The position numbers and the translations under genes were made by a program. 64,000 nucleotides of DNA, taken from Tolypothrix sp. FACHB-123. GTDB lineage: Bacteria; Cyanobacteriota; Cyanobacteriia; Cyanobacteriales; Nostocaceae. Shown one piece after another: positions 8,330-16,254 of this stretch. Positions within the stretch are counted from its first letter, which is position 1. Each line of letters begins with the position of its first letter. Location: the NCBI RefSeq assembly GCF_014697075.1, contig NZ_JACJRE010000013.1:85919-149918 (forward strand), written 5' to 3'. The notes under the pieces were generated by a model, which worked only from the letters and a program-made list of their open reading frames with translations, did no database searches and was not told where the DNA came from.

Positions 8330-9808
8330 ATGAATGTGAGTGACGAAAGTTCATCAGAAGTGGGAATGGAAGACGCTTTAAAGGCTGATGATGCTGATGT
8401 TGGGCAAAAACTCAATTCTCGGTCAAATCGCCTGTGGTTAAAGCCTTTATTACTGGGTACTGGTTTAGGGTTTGCGATCGCAATTGGTGGTGTGGGTGCA
8501 TTCAAGCATAATACAATTCCTCAACAAAAGGCTGTTGCGAATAATCCCGCATCTCCTGCTAAGCCTGCGATGACGGTAACTATCGCCGCTGTAGAACCTG
8601 CGAGTATAGCCCAGAAACTCAATACTACTGGTACTATCGCCGCATCAGATTTAATTCCTGTTTTACCTCAAACCAATGGACTGCAAATTAGACAAATTCC
8701 CGAAAATATTAAAGAAGGGGCTTTTGTCAAAAAAGGTCAAGTCTTGGCAGTGTTAGATGATTCTATCCTCCAGACTCAAATTATCCAAGCGAAAGCAGAT
8801 GTCCAATCCAAGCAAGCAGATGTGGAATCTAAACAAGCAGATGTGACATCTAAGCAAGCAACTGTTTCAGCAAATCAGGCGATTGTCAACCAAAGACAAG
8901 CAGACTTAGCTCAAGCAAAAGCACGGTTGGAAGAAGCAGAGAAGAATTTTCAGCGTTATCAACAACTTGCAGCTTCTGGTGCAATTAGTCAACAAGAACT
9001 TGATACTCGTTCCTACACTGTGAAAACTGCAACTGAAGCAGTGCGGGTTGCTGAGGAAAATGTCCGTAGCGCTCAAGCTAATGTGGGTAGTAGTCAAGCA
9101 AATATTAGTATTGCTCAAGCGAATGTGACTAAAGCGCAAGCTGATGTGCGTAGTAGTGCGGCGCGAGTAGGACAATTACAAACCCAATTAGGACAAACCT
9201 TAGTATTAGCGCCTGTTTCGGGAATTATTGCCGAAAAACTCGCCAGAGTTGGCGATGTCACCGGGATACCACCGCAAACCCAAGTAGGAAATATTATTGG
9301 CGGAACACAAAAGCTGTTTTCAATTATTCGCGATCGCCAATTAGAATTGCAAGCGAAAGTCCCGGAAATTCAACTTCCCTTAGTGAAAGTAGGCGCAACG
9401 GTAGAAGTATCCTCTGATTTGAATCGGCTTGTGAAGTTGGAAGGAAGAGTCAGAGAGATAGAACCGCTGGTAAACGACCAAAGAAGGGAAGCTATTGTCA
9501 AAATCGACTTACCAGCCACAAATTCACTTAAACCTGGGATGTTTGCTAGGGCGGCGATTACCACCAATAACGCTATGGGGATGACAGTACCACAAAAAGC
9601 TGTCCAACCCCAACCTGACGGCAGCACAATTGTATTCATGCTATCGGGTGAAGACATTGTCCGCGCTCAGAAAGTAGAACTAGGAGAACCTATAAACGGT
9701 AACAGAGTGGAAATCAAAAGCGGGTTAAAAATAGGCGATCGCGTAATTGTTAAAGGAGCAGGTTATCTCAAAGATGGTGACAAAGTTTTGATATCCCCTG
9801 AAGGATAA
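8330..9808 (+). CDS. RND efflux periplasmic adaptor (membrane fusion protein, HlyD/AcrA type)
   Basis: 492 residues. One N-terminal membrane anchor (about 38-62) is followed by a barrel-sandwich/lipoyl half (IKEGAFVKKGQVLAVLD, about 130-146). A long coiled-coil hairpin (about 150-290) contains repeated SKQADV-type units, then comes the second lipoyl half (LVLAPVSGIIAEKLARVGD) and the beta-barrel and membrane-proximal domains. This is the standard adaptor linking an RND pump to a TolC channel. AGGAG is well placed before the ATG. The pump gene follows after 106 bp, so the two form an operon. No TolC is adjacent; the one at 37409 could serve in trans. Confidence 0.93.
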   Translation: MNVSDESSSEVGMEDALKADDADVGQKLNSRSNRLWLKPLLLGTGLGFAIAIGGVGAFKHNTIPQQKAVANNPASPAKPAMTVTIAAVEPASIAQKLNTTGTIAASDLIPVLPQTNGLQIRQIPENIKEGAFVKKGQVLAVLDDSILQTQIIQAKADVQSKQADVESKQADVTSKQATVSANQAIVNQRQADLAQAKARLEEAEKNFQRYQQLAASGAISQQELDTRSYTVKTATEAVRVAEENVRSAQANVGSSQANISIAQANVTKAQADVRSSAARVGQLQTQLGQTLVLAPVSGIIAEKLARVGDVTGIPPQTQVGNIIGGTQKLFSIIRDRQLELQAKVPEIQLPLVKVGATVEVSSDLNRLVKLEGRVREIEPLVNDQRREAIVKIDLPATNSLKPGMFARAAITTNNAMGMTVPQKAVQPQPDGSTIVFMLSGEDIVRAQKVELGEPINGNRVEIKSGLKIGDRVIVKGAGYLKDGDKVLISPEG

Positions 9809-9914
9809 AGGATGAGATCCAAAGTCTGAAGTGAAAAGGTCATATATCAACCCCCTGTAGTGAACTTTTTTGCCCTCAATCCAAAATCCAAAATCTAAAA
9901 TCTAAAATTTGCCG

Positions 9915-12900
9915 ATGTCTTTTAATATCTCTGCTTGGTCGATTAAAAAGCCTGTTCCGACGATAGTTTTATTTTTAATTCTGACGATAGTTGGGTGGTT
10001 CTCCTTCACTTCCTTAGGTATAGATACTAACCCCAACGTTGATATTCCTGCTGTGACAGTTACCGTCACTCAACCGGGTGCAGGCCCAGCAGAACTTGAA
10101 TCTCAGGTGACAAAGAAGATTGAAGATGCTGTGGCGGGATTGGGTAATATCGATAACATGATATCGAGGGTTACTGATGGTAATTCCACAACCACGATCA
10201 GTTTTTTGTTGGGTACAAATAGCGATCGCGCTACCAATGACGTGCGAAATGCGATCGCCCAAATTCGCCAAAGTTTACCCCAAGACATCAACGATCCAGT
10301 AGTCCAACGTTTAGACTTTGCTGGTGGGGCGATTATGACTTATGTAGTCAAGTCTGATCGCCGTTCTGTGGAAGAATTAAGCAACCTCACAGACCAAACT
10401 ATCAGCCGCGCCTTGTTAGCAGTTAAAGGTGTCGCCCAAATTAAACGTGTCGGTGGAGTTGATAGAGAAATCAGAATTAACCTCGACCCCAATCGCTTAC
10501 AATCTTTAGGAATCACCGCCACCCAAGTAAACGACCAAATCCGCGCTTTCAACATTAACCTACCCGGTGGACGTGCAGAATTAGGCGGTAGCGAACAAAG
10601 TATCAGGACATTAGGTAGCGCCGCTAGTGTGGATGTTTTGAAAACCTACGAAATTGTCCTCCCCGGAGGCGGTTCTGTACCCTTGTCCAGCTTAGGAACT
10701 GTCGAGGATCAATTTGCTGACATCCGCCAAACTGCACGCTTGAATAACAAACCGATTGTAGCGTTTCAGGTTCTCCGCAGTACTGGTAGCGTTATGGTGA
10801 CAGTGGAATCGGGAGTTAAAGCCGCAGTTAAAGAACTAGAAAAAACCCTCCCCCCAGATGTCAAGCTAGATTTAGTCTTTACCAGAGCTGATGTAGTTCG
10901 CCAATCCTATGAAAGCACCATCGATGAATTAATCCAGGCTTCAGTGTTGGCGGTCATCGTTATCATGGTATTTTTACGCGACTGGCGCGCTACATTAATT
11001 ACCGCCGTTGCCCTCCCCTTATCCATAATTCCCACCTTTGCCGTCCAGCAAGCATTAGGTTACACCCTCAACAACATGACCTTGCTAGCCTTAGCCCTAG
11101 CAGTCGGTAACCTAGTCGATGATGCCGTCGTGGAAATTGAAAACATGGAACGGCACATAGCAATGGGGAAATCACCTTTGCAAGCTGCTTATGATTCCTC
11201 GGCCGAAGTCGGATTAGCAGTAGTCGCTTCTGCCGCCACGATTATTGCTGTATTTATGCCCGTAGCCTTTATGGGTGGAATTCCAGGACAATTTTTCCAA
11301 CCTTTTGGCGTTACCGTTGCCGTTTCCACAATTTTCTCCACCTTAGTCGCCCGGATGGTTACACCCATGATGGGGGCGTATTTGCTTCAGGATAAAAACC
11401 AAAATCAGAAACAGGCAAGATTTACCCAATTATTCAACTTTAAATTAAAACTACCCACGCAGCGCCAGAAAAACAAGAAACTTAGCACTATCAAGCCCCG
11501 GACTTTTCAGCCTTATAAGTCCATGTTGCAATGGGCACTGCGTCATAGATTAACCACAATTGCGATCGCGATCGCCTTCTTCATGGCTAGCTTGATGCTA
11601 GTTCCCTTAATTCCCAAGGGGTTCGTTGATGATGGCGATTACGGACTTTCTAGTATTTCTATAGAAATCCCCCCTGGTTCTACCTTGGCAGACATGAATC
11701 AGGTAGTAACCCAGACAACCAACATTCTCCTAGAAAACCCGTATGTTGCCCAGGTAGTAGCCACTGAAGATTTAAATACAGCCACCCTTGCTGTTAATCT
11801 CAAACCCAAAGAAGAACGCAAGATATCGCAAAAACAATTTGAGGAAGAAATCCGCCCCTTATTCCAGCAAATACCAGGAGCGAGAATCAGTTTCCAAAGC
11901 CAAGTACCAGGGGATAGCCGTAAAGGTTTATCAATAGTTCTCCGAAGCGAAAATCCCGAAGCCTTAAGTCAAGCAGCAGAAGCACTAGAAAAGCAGATGC
12001 GCACCTTACCCGGATTAGTGGAAGTCTCTTCTAGCGCCAGTTTGGTGAAACCAGAAATTCTCGTCATACCCAATCCCCAACGCGCTGCTGATTTGGGTGT
12101 CACCGTACAAGCGATCGCCCGTACCGCCTCCTTAGCGACAATTGGTGATAACGATGCCAACTTAGCCAAATATAATTTAAGCGATCGGCAAATCCCAATT
12201 CGCGTGCAAATCGATCCCAAAGCACGCGCAGACATCAACAATATCAAAAATCTCCAAGTTCCCAGCCAAAATGGTAGCTTAGTTCCCCTGCTTGCAGTTG
12301 CAGATATCCGCTTTGGTAGCGGCCCTGCAACAATCAACCGCTACGATCGCGCCCGTCAAGTTGCAGTCGAAGCAAACCTACAAGGTATCGCCCTGGGAGA
12401 AGCAGTCCAAGCAGTCAATAAACTACCGATCATGCAAAACTTACCCCCAGGAGTAGTACAGCAACCCTCTGGTGGTGCAAAAATCATGCAAGACATCTTT
12501 AGAGGTTTTGGTAGCGCCTTAGGATTAGCAATTTTGTGCATATATGCAATTCTCGTATTGCTATATAACAACTTTCTCCATCCCTTCTCAATTATGGCAG
12601 CCTTACCCTTTTGTTTAGGCGGCGCACTAATAGCCTTAATGGTAATGCAAAAACCCTTAGGACTCTATGCCTTAATTGGAATTGTACTGCTATTAGGAAT
12701 TGTCACCAAAAACTCAATTCTATTAGTAGACTATACAATCATCAACATGGAAGAAGGCAAAAGCCAACGTCAAGCACTCATCGAAGCTGGCGTGTCACGC
12801 TTGCGCCCAATCATGATGACCTCGTTAGCAACAATCGCTGGTACTCTACCCCTAGCCTTAGGAATCGGTGTCGGTTCCGAAGTCCGTCAACCGATGGGAA

Positions 12901-13100
12901 TCGCCATCATGGGTGGCTTTACAACTTCCACACTGCTGACATTGGTGGTAGTACCCGTAATATTTAGCTATATTGACAACTTCCAAAGCTGGATCATGAA
13001 TACCTTGCGCTACGGCTTCGGCAAAAAACCACCCCGCCCTGCATCCAGCGAACATGAAGTCATCAGCCTACCATCAGAGCGCGAAAAATCTGCCTCTTAA
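9915..13100 (+). CDS. RND multidrug efflux pump, AcrB/HAE1 family
   Basis: 1061 residues, the usual size for the family. Helix 1 is followed by a large porter loop starting at IDTNPNVDIPAVTVTVTQPGAGP. The central helices carry LALALAVGNLVDDAVVEIEN, where the consecutive Asp residues are the proton-relay pair. The second half repeats the fold and ends in another helix bundle (GIVLLLGIVTKNSILLVDYT). The ATG at 9915 is chosen over a TTG six bases earlier. It acts as a trimer in the inner membrane with the adaptor upstream. The substrate could be drugs, lipids or solvents; nothing in the sequence decides it. A tRNA gene follows 64 bp downstream. Confidence 0.95.
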   Translation: MSFNISAWSIKKPVPTIVLFLILTIVGWFSFTSLGIDTNPNVDIPAVTVTVTQPGAGPAELESQVTKKIEDAVAGLGNIDNMISRVTDGNSTTTISFLLGTNSDRATNDVRNAIAQIRQSLPQDINDPVVQRLDFAGGAIMTYVVKSDRRSVEELSNLTDQTISRALLAVKGVAQIKRVGGVDREIRINLDPNRLQSLGITATQVNDQIRAFNINLPGGRAELGGSEQSIRTLGSAASVDVLKTYEIVLPGGGSVPLSSLGTVEDQFADIRQTARLNNKPIVAFQVLRSTGSVMVTVESGVKAAVKELEKTLPPDVKLDLVFTRADVVRQSYESTIDELIQASVLAVIVIMVFLRDWRATLITAVALPLSIIPTFAVQQALGYTLNNMTLLALALAVGNLVDDAVVEIENMERHIAMGKSPLQAAYDSSAEVGLAVVASAATIIAVFMPVAFMGGIPGQFFQPFGVTVAVSTIFSTLVARMVTPMMGAYLLQDKNQNQKQARFTQLFNFKLKLPTQRQKNKKLSTIKPRTFQPYKSMLQWALRHRLTTIAIAIAFFMASLMLVPLIPKGFVDDGDYGLSSISIEIPPGSTLADMNQVVTQTTNILLENPYVAQVVATEDLNTATLAVNLKPKEERKISQKQFEEEIRPLFQQIPGARISFQSQVPGDSRKGLSIVLRSENPEALSQAAEALEKQMRTLPGLVEVSSSASLVKPEILVIPNPQRAADLGVTVQAIARTASLATIGDNDANLAKYNLSDRQIPIRVQIDPKARADINNIKNLQVPSQNGSLVPLLAVADIRFGSGPATINRYDRARQVAVEANLQGIALGEAVQAVNKLPIMQNLPPGVVQQPSGGAKIMQDIFRGFGSALGLAILCIYAILVLLYNNFLHPFSIMAALPFCLGGALIALMVMQKPLGLYALIGIVLLLGIVTKNSILLVDYTIINMEEGKSQRQALIEAGVSRLRPIMMTSLATIAGTLPLALGIGVGSEVRQPMGIAIMGGFTTSTLLTLVVVPVIFSYIDNFQSWIMNTLRYGFGKKPPRPASSEHEVISLPSEREKSAS

Positions 13101-13119
13101 ATTCAACTTTGGCAAATTA

Positions 13120-13128
13120 TGCTATAAT
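13120..13128 (+). promoter_or_regulatory. Extended -10 promoter candidate for tRNA-Gly
   Basis: TGCTATAAT is a perfect extended -10 element 37 bp before the tRNA 5' end. No good -35 box is seen at the usual distance (an AAATTCA-like stretch only), which is acceptable for an extended -10 promoter. Confidence 0.5.
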
Positions 13129-13164
13129 AGCACCTAGCTTTATCTTAATGGCTAGCTGCTGTTT

Positions 13165-13236
13165 GCGGGTGTAATTCAGTGGTAGAATGTCACCTTCCCA
13201 TGGTGAACGTCGTGGGTTCGAGTCCCATCGCCCGCT
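13165..13236 (+). tRNA. tRNA-Gly(CCC)
   Basis: The sequence folds into a full cloverleaf. The acceptor GCGGGTG pairs with CGCCCGC (one G-T pair). The D arm is ATTC/GAAT, and the anticodon stem TCACC/GGTGA carries loop TTCCCAT with anticodon CCC at 13197-13199. The T arm is GTGGG/CCCAT with loop TTCGAGT. The discriminator base is T, and CCA is not encoded. It decodes GGG. The gene is the apparent target of the neighbouring CAST: its bases 13185-13200 match the isolated short spacer at 13419-13434. Confidence 0.96.
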
Positions 13237-13247
13237 TTTGATTCAAA

Positions 13248-13333
13248 TGTACATTAACTAATTATTTGTCACTGTTAACAGATTAATGTCATTTTTAACT
13301 AATTGATGTCACTGTTAACAAATTAATGTCCTC
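13248..13333 (-). repeat. CAST end: TGTACA terminus plus four 20-bp TnsB-type repeats
   Basis: The terminus TGTACA (13248-13253) is followed by four units of TTAACxxATTxATGTC form. The GTC of each starts at 13268, 13288, 13308 and 13328, an exact 20-bp spacing. TGTACA plus repeated xATTTGTC/ATTAATGTC boxes is typical of V-K CAST ends and their TnsB-binding sites. The host flank TCAAA (13243-13247) is where one copy of a 5-bp target duplication would lie; the partner copy has been lost. Confidence 0.9.
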
Positions 13334-13418
13334 TTCAACAACTAACTTCCTTTTATTCTATGCTGAAACTGATGCGATCAACTCCAATGGTTGATTCAGC
13401 CTCTACAAGAATAAAAAT

Positions 13419-13449
13419 TGGGAAGGTGACATTCCTTTCAACCCACCTC
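13419..13449 (-). ncRNA. Isolated homing crRNA unit: short repeat remnant plus tRNA-matching spacer
   Basis: Read on the minus strand, GAGGTGGGTTGAAAG (13449-13435) is the 3' part of the CRISPR repeat with one change. It is followed directly by the spacer GAATGTCACCTTCCCA (13434-13419). The same 16 bases occur in tRNA-Gly at 13185-13200, preceded by GTA (13182-13184), a valid GTN PAM for Cas12k. The next base differs, so the match is 16 nt. The CAST end at 13248 begins after 63 bp, inside the known 60-66-bp insertion window. This is a delocalised, short-spacer guide used for homing to a tRNA gene. Confidence 0.92.
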
Positions 13450-13551
13450 TTTAATTTGGTACTTACATAATAAAGTTTGTTTGTCGCAACTGGCTCTTTG
13501 TTGCAGAAGCATTTGAAACCATAGTTCGCTAGTGTGAAAAAATCTACCCAA

Positions 13552-13804
13552 GCTTCAACCCGCCTCAAGCGGTGAGGGGTATTGAAACTCTAGAGCATCT
13601 ATCTGCTCATAGCTGAGGTCTAGCTTTCAACCCGCCTCAAGCTGTGAGGGGTATTGAAACGGCAATTTTTCGGTGATAGACGGGAATAATGTTTACTTTC
13701 AACCCGCCTCAAGCTGTGAGGGGTATTGAAACTACATAATTAATCAATATTCTTATCCCGGTGCATTCTTTCAACCCGCCTCAAGCTGTGAGGGGTATTG
13801 AAAC
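13552..13804 (-). CRISPR. Type V-K CRISPR array, 4 repeats and 3 spacers
   Basis: 37-bp repeats lie at 13768-13804, 13696-13732, 13624-13660 and 13552-13588, separated by three 35-bp spacers. On the minus strand the repeat starts GTTTCAATACCCCTC and ends GGCGGGTTGAAAG, the pattern of Cas12k-associated repeats. The repeat at 13552-13588 is the degenerate leader-distal one: it has GGTGAG in place of TGTGAG and changes at its GTTGAAAG end. The array is transcribed on the minus strand, in line with tracrRNA and cas12k. I found no match to the three regular spacers in this window by eye. Confidence 0.95.
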
Positions 13805-13964
13805 TCCAGCGCCTCAAATCCTTCACTAGCAACGACTCCAGAAGCATTTTTGTCAGAACTGCCAAAATCGCCTGTCACTTAACAATTGAAAAACTAAATT
13901 AACTGACACAATAAAAGCTACAAGCCTTAATCAATAAGCGATTTGAAGTTTTGGCAGATACCCA

Positions 13965-14226
13965 GGGAAATTGACCCCGCTTCGATTCGCCAAAAAATAA
14001 TTAAGGTGGGTTCCTCCTTGGTCGGAGGTGATTCAGTAGCCACCACTGCGGTAAACCCGCACCTCTATTACTGGGGGCGCACCTTATTCCTATCCACAAG
14101 GGATAGCAGCATCAAGGTGGGCAGCTACCAGGGTCAGAAAGCAAGACTGTCTTCCAACAGTCAAACTAACCCACATTTTCACAGCACAGCGGCTTTATAC
14201 AAGCATGAACTGCGGCGCTATTACTG
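13965..14226 (-). ncRNA. CAST tracrRNA (Cas12k type)
   Basis: Between the cas12k stop and the array, the minus strand carries blocks that match the known Scytonema CAST tracrRNA as I remember it, in the same order: AATAGCGCCGCA, TTCATGCT, GGGTTAGTTTGACTGT, GACAGTCTTGCTTTCTGAC, CCTGGTAGCTGC, GGTGCGC and GGCTACTGAATCACC. Several are self-complementary hairpins. The 5' end is placed near 14226. The 3' end is uncertain because the anti-repeat is not obvious: only a short GGGGT near 13975 could pair with ACCCC of the repeat. The anti-repeat may have decayed, or may lie in a form I cannot see. Confidence 0.85.
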
Positions 14227-14263
14227 ATACTTATTCTATTTTCAAGGTTCGGTGTTTTGTCAA

Positions 14264-14921
14264 TCAGCTTTTTTGGCGGGAATGGTAAGCTGCGATCGCT
14301 AATTCTTTAGCTTTCTGGTGTGGGCTACCCCGAATTGCCTGTTTTGCCTCCTCTATAACAATTCCAGCTTGAGCAGCTGACGAGTGAATATTTGCAATCA
14401 ATCTACCGTAGCTCCACTGATGGACGCTCACTCGGTACTCTTTGGCATACTTTTTTTGTACTTCTATAATGTCTGATTTCTGTTCAGCTTTGGCTTGAAT
14501 CTCACTTTGAATTTGTTCTCGTTTATTGTCGAGATTAGGGATCACAATACTACCAGCCTTATATTTTTGTGCGATCACTACAATCTCTTTAGCCAATAAT
14601 CTGTCCACATACTGCCCTAACTCTGTTTCTCCCATTTGATTCGGTGCAGCCAGAGTTTGAGCTACCTGACGTTTGTGGGATAAGGTGTGTTTTTCTTGCC
14701 GCTGTCGATTGAGAAGTTTGTAATTACTCCCCAAAAGTTGTTTAATACTGCGGAAAGTAAGCACTTTACCTGTAGAGCCATCAACAACTGCTACTGTTGC
14801 AGGTTTTTCGAGACCAATGCTGACACCGACAAGAATATGAGATTGCCCTTTATATAAGGGCTTGCTGGGACGAGGGAAGGGGTTATTAATTCTAGCTAAT
14901 GTGGAGTTTTGTCTTGTGATA
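14264..14921 (-). pseudogene. cas12k: cas12k C-terminal fragment, interrupted by IS630
   Basis: The reading frame enters from the IS junction and ends at 14264, about 219 codons, against roughly 640 for a full Cas12k. Diagnostic stretches are ARINNPFPRPSKPLYKGQSH, VGVSIGLEKPATVAVVDG (the RuvC-I position with Ser in place of the catalytic Asp, as in naturally inactive Cas12k), LGSNYKLLNRQRQ, RLLAKEIVVIAQKYKAGSIV, YRVSVHQWSYGRLIANI and IRGSPHQKAKELA. A GTG at 14764 could start a shorter ORF, but the homology extends upstream to the insertion. The N-terminal two thirds, needed for crRNA and PAM recognition, are missing, so the effector is dead. Confidence 0.93.
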
Positions 14922-14998
14922 AGTAAGTCGGCGTAAAAAAATCAAACTATGTTAAGATAAGTAAATACGTAGGATGTATCTACTAAAGTTACCTGTAT

Positions 14999-16098
14999 AT
15001 GGGCGCTCGTTTAAGGGTATTCCTCACTCGTGAACAAAACCGCACTCTGCTAAACCTCAGAACTGCTGATGTACCCCAGAAAGTCAAAGACAGAGCAGAA
15101 GTGGTCAGATTAAACGCAAATGGCTGGTATGTAGAAAAGATCGCATTTCACTTTAATTGGACTGAGCAGACGGTGAGAAGTGTTTTGCATAATTGGCAGA
15201 AGCTAGGTGTAGAAGGGCTTTGGGAATTACCCGGTCGAGGGGTAAAACCAAAGTTGAAAGAAGATGACATTATATTTTTGGAAGAATGCCTGAGAAATGA
15301 ACCACGCACGTACAACAGTCATCAACTTGCTCAAAAATTAGAACGCGAACGCAAAATTCAGATGAGTCCCGATAGATTAAGACGGGTACTCAAAAAAAGG
15401 GGAGCCAGTGCGTTGGGCGGCTCTGCCGACTTGAAGCAACTGGCGTGGTCATTTGGAAGCGTGGAAGGAAGAGCAACAAAGAAAAACAAGACCCAGTAGT
15501 ACGCGAACATAAACAAGCAGACCTTGAAATGCTAGAACTAGCTGCTGCGACTAGAGAAATTGATCTAAAGTATTTGGACGAATCAGGGTTTTGTGCATGG
15601 AGCGAACCGGGTTACACGTATTACTTCAAAGGCGAACAAAAGCATTTAGAACAGACTAATCGTCGCGGTCGTAGATTAAGTATTATTGGTTTTTTTCAGC
15701 CTTTAATTAGTTTTATTTACGGTTTAGTTATTGGGGGCGTGAAAAGTGTTTCTTACATTCAAATGATGGAACGAGAAGCTCAAGAAGCCGAACAAAGTGG
15801 ACGCCTAAGAGTCATAGTACAAGATAACAGTTCAATACATCGATGCAAGGAAGTTCAGCACTTATGGTCAAAATGGGAAAGCCAGGGTTTGTATATCTTC
15901 TTTTTGCCTAAATATTGTTCACAAATGAATCCAATTGAACTGGAATGGCAACACCTCAAAAAGGATGAATTATCGGGGCAAATGTTTGATGATGAGTTAG
16001 ACCTCGCCTACGCCGTAATCGACGGGGTTCAGGCTAGGGGAGAGCGAGGAAGCTATACAACAGAGCGTGTTAAATTTTACTCCAATTCCTCTTCTTAA
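14999..16098 (+). pseudogene. IS630-family transposase, frame broken by a 44-bp repeat
   Basis: The 5' part (14999-15403) encodes helix-turn-helix domains (VEKIAFHFNWTEQTVRSVLHNW) up to RRVLKKRG. The 3' part (15448-16098) starts VIWKRGRKSNKEKQDP and carries the DDE catalytic core: Asp in KYLDESGF, Asp in IVQDNSSIH and Glu in MNPIELEW. Removing 15404-15447 joins the two frames into a continuous protein of about 351 residues, the normal family length. The inserted segment is itself palindromic (GCCAGTGCGTTG against CAACTGGC) and looks like a dispersed Nostoc repeat. The transposase is therefore probably inactive. Confidence 0.85.
15404..15447. repeat. 44-bp dispersed palindromic repeat inside the transposase
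   Basis: The segment begins GCCAGTGCGTTG and ends CAACTGGCGTG, with a GC-rich middle (GGCGGCTCTGCCGACTTG). Similar GGAGCCAGTGCG...AACTGGCG repeats are, from memory, widespread in Nostoc genomes. Its length is not a multiple of three, so it shifts the transposase frame. Confidence 0.75.
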
Positions 16099-16138
16099 CT
16101 TTTCGTTACACACTTAGAAATTTTTCCGCTGACTTACT

Positions 16139-16222
16139 TAAGACAATGTTTGGTAACAAAGCTATAAACCCGTTAGTCATGCTTTGAACTTTATCCCAAG
16201 CTGCGGAGATTTCTGCATTCAT
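16139..16222 (-). pseudogene. MscS-like mechanosensitive channel, N-terminal 28 codons only
   Basis: An ATG at 16222 with a good AGGAA ribosome site starts MNAEISAAWDKVQSMTNGF, followed by IALLPNIVL. This is the typical amino end of cyanobacterial small-conductance mechanosensitive channel proteins, just before their first membrane helix. The gene stops at the IS630 right end (16138). Translation would run 10 codons into the IS and stop at 16106. The rest of the channel gene is not on the other side of the IS. Confidence 0.7.
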
Positions 16223-16254
16223 GAAGTTTCCTCATTAATTAATCTTTGCTAACG

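Larger units (their letters stand above)
13248..14921 (-). mobile_element. Type V-K CRISPR-associated transposon (CAST) remnant
   Basis: Ordered from 14921 down to 13248 are a cas12k 3' fragment, tracrRNA, CRISPR array, isolated short-spacer crRNA unit and a TGTACA transposon end with four TnsB-type repeats. This is the canonical order of the Cas12k half of a type V-K CAST such as the Scytonema element. The transposition genes tnsB, tnsC and tniQ, any cargo and the far end are absent, and the element is cut by an IS630 insertion at 14922. It therefore cannot move by itself. The remaining end lies 11 bp beyond the 3' end of tRNA-Gly. Confidence 0.93.
14922..16138 (+). mobile_element. IS630-family insertion sequence, 1217 bp
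   Basis: The ends are imperfect terminal inverted repeats. The left is AGTAAGTCGGCGTAAAAA (from 14922) and the right, read inward from 16138, is AGTAAGTCAGCGGAAAAA. TA flanks both sides (14920-14921 and 16139-16140), the target preference of IS630/Tc1 elements. Inside is one transposase gene broken by a 44-bp repeat insertion. Left of the IS is the 3' fragment of cas12k, and right of it the 5' fragment of an mscS-like gene, so the two flanks are not the halves of one gene. Confidence 0.88.

Noticed and set aside
12611-12967. 118-codon plus-strand ORF inside the RND pump
   Set aside because: A shadow frame inside a strongly conserved gene.
13943-14227. 94-codon plus-strand ORF downstream of the tRNA
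   Set aside because: It lies antisense to the CAST tracrRNA and has no protein-like features; the RNA explains the sequence.
14264-14764. The 166-codon ORF as a complete small protein
   Set aside because: Cas12k homology continues upstream to the IS border at 14921; the GTG at 14764 is internal.
14999-16098. IS630 transposase as a normal two-ORF gene with programmed frameshift at A7
   Set aside because: A 44-bp repeat lies between the two frames and its removal restores one continuous protein, which explains the split better.
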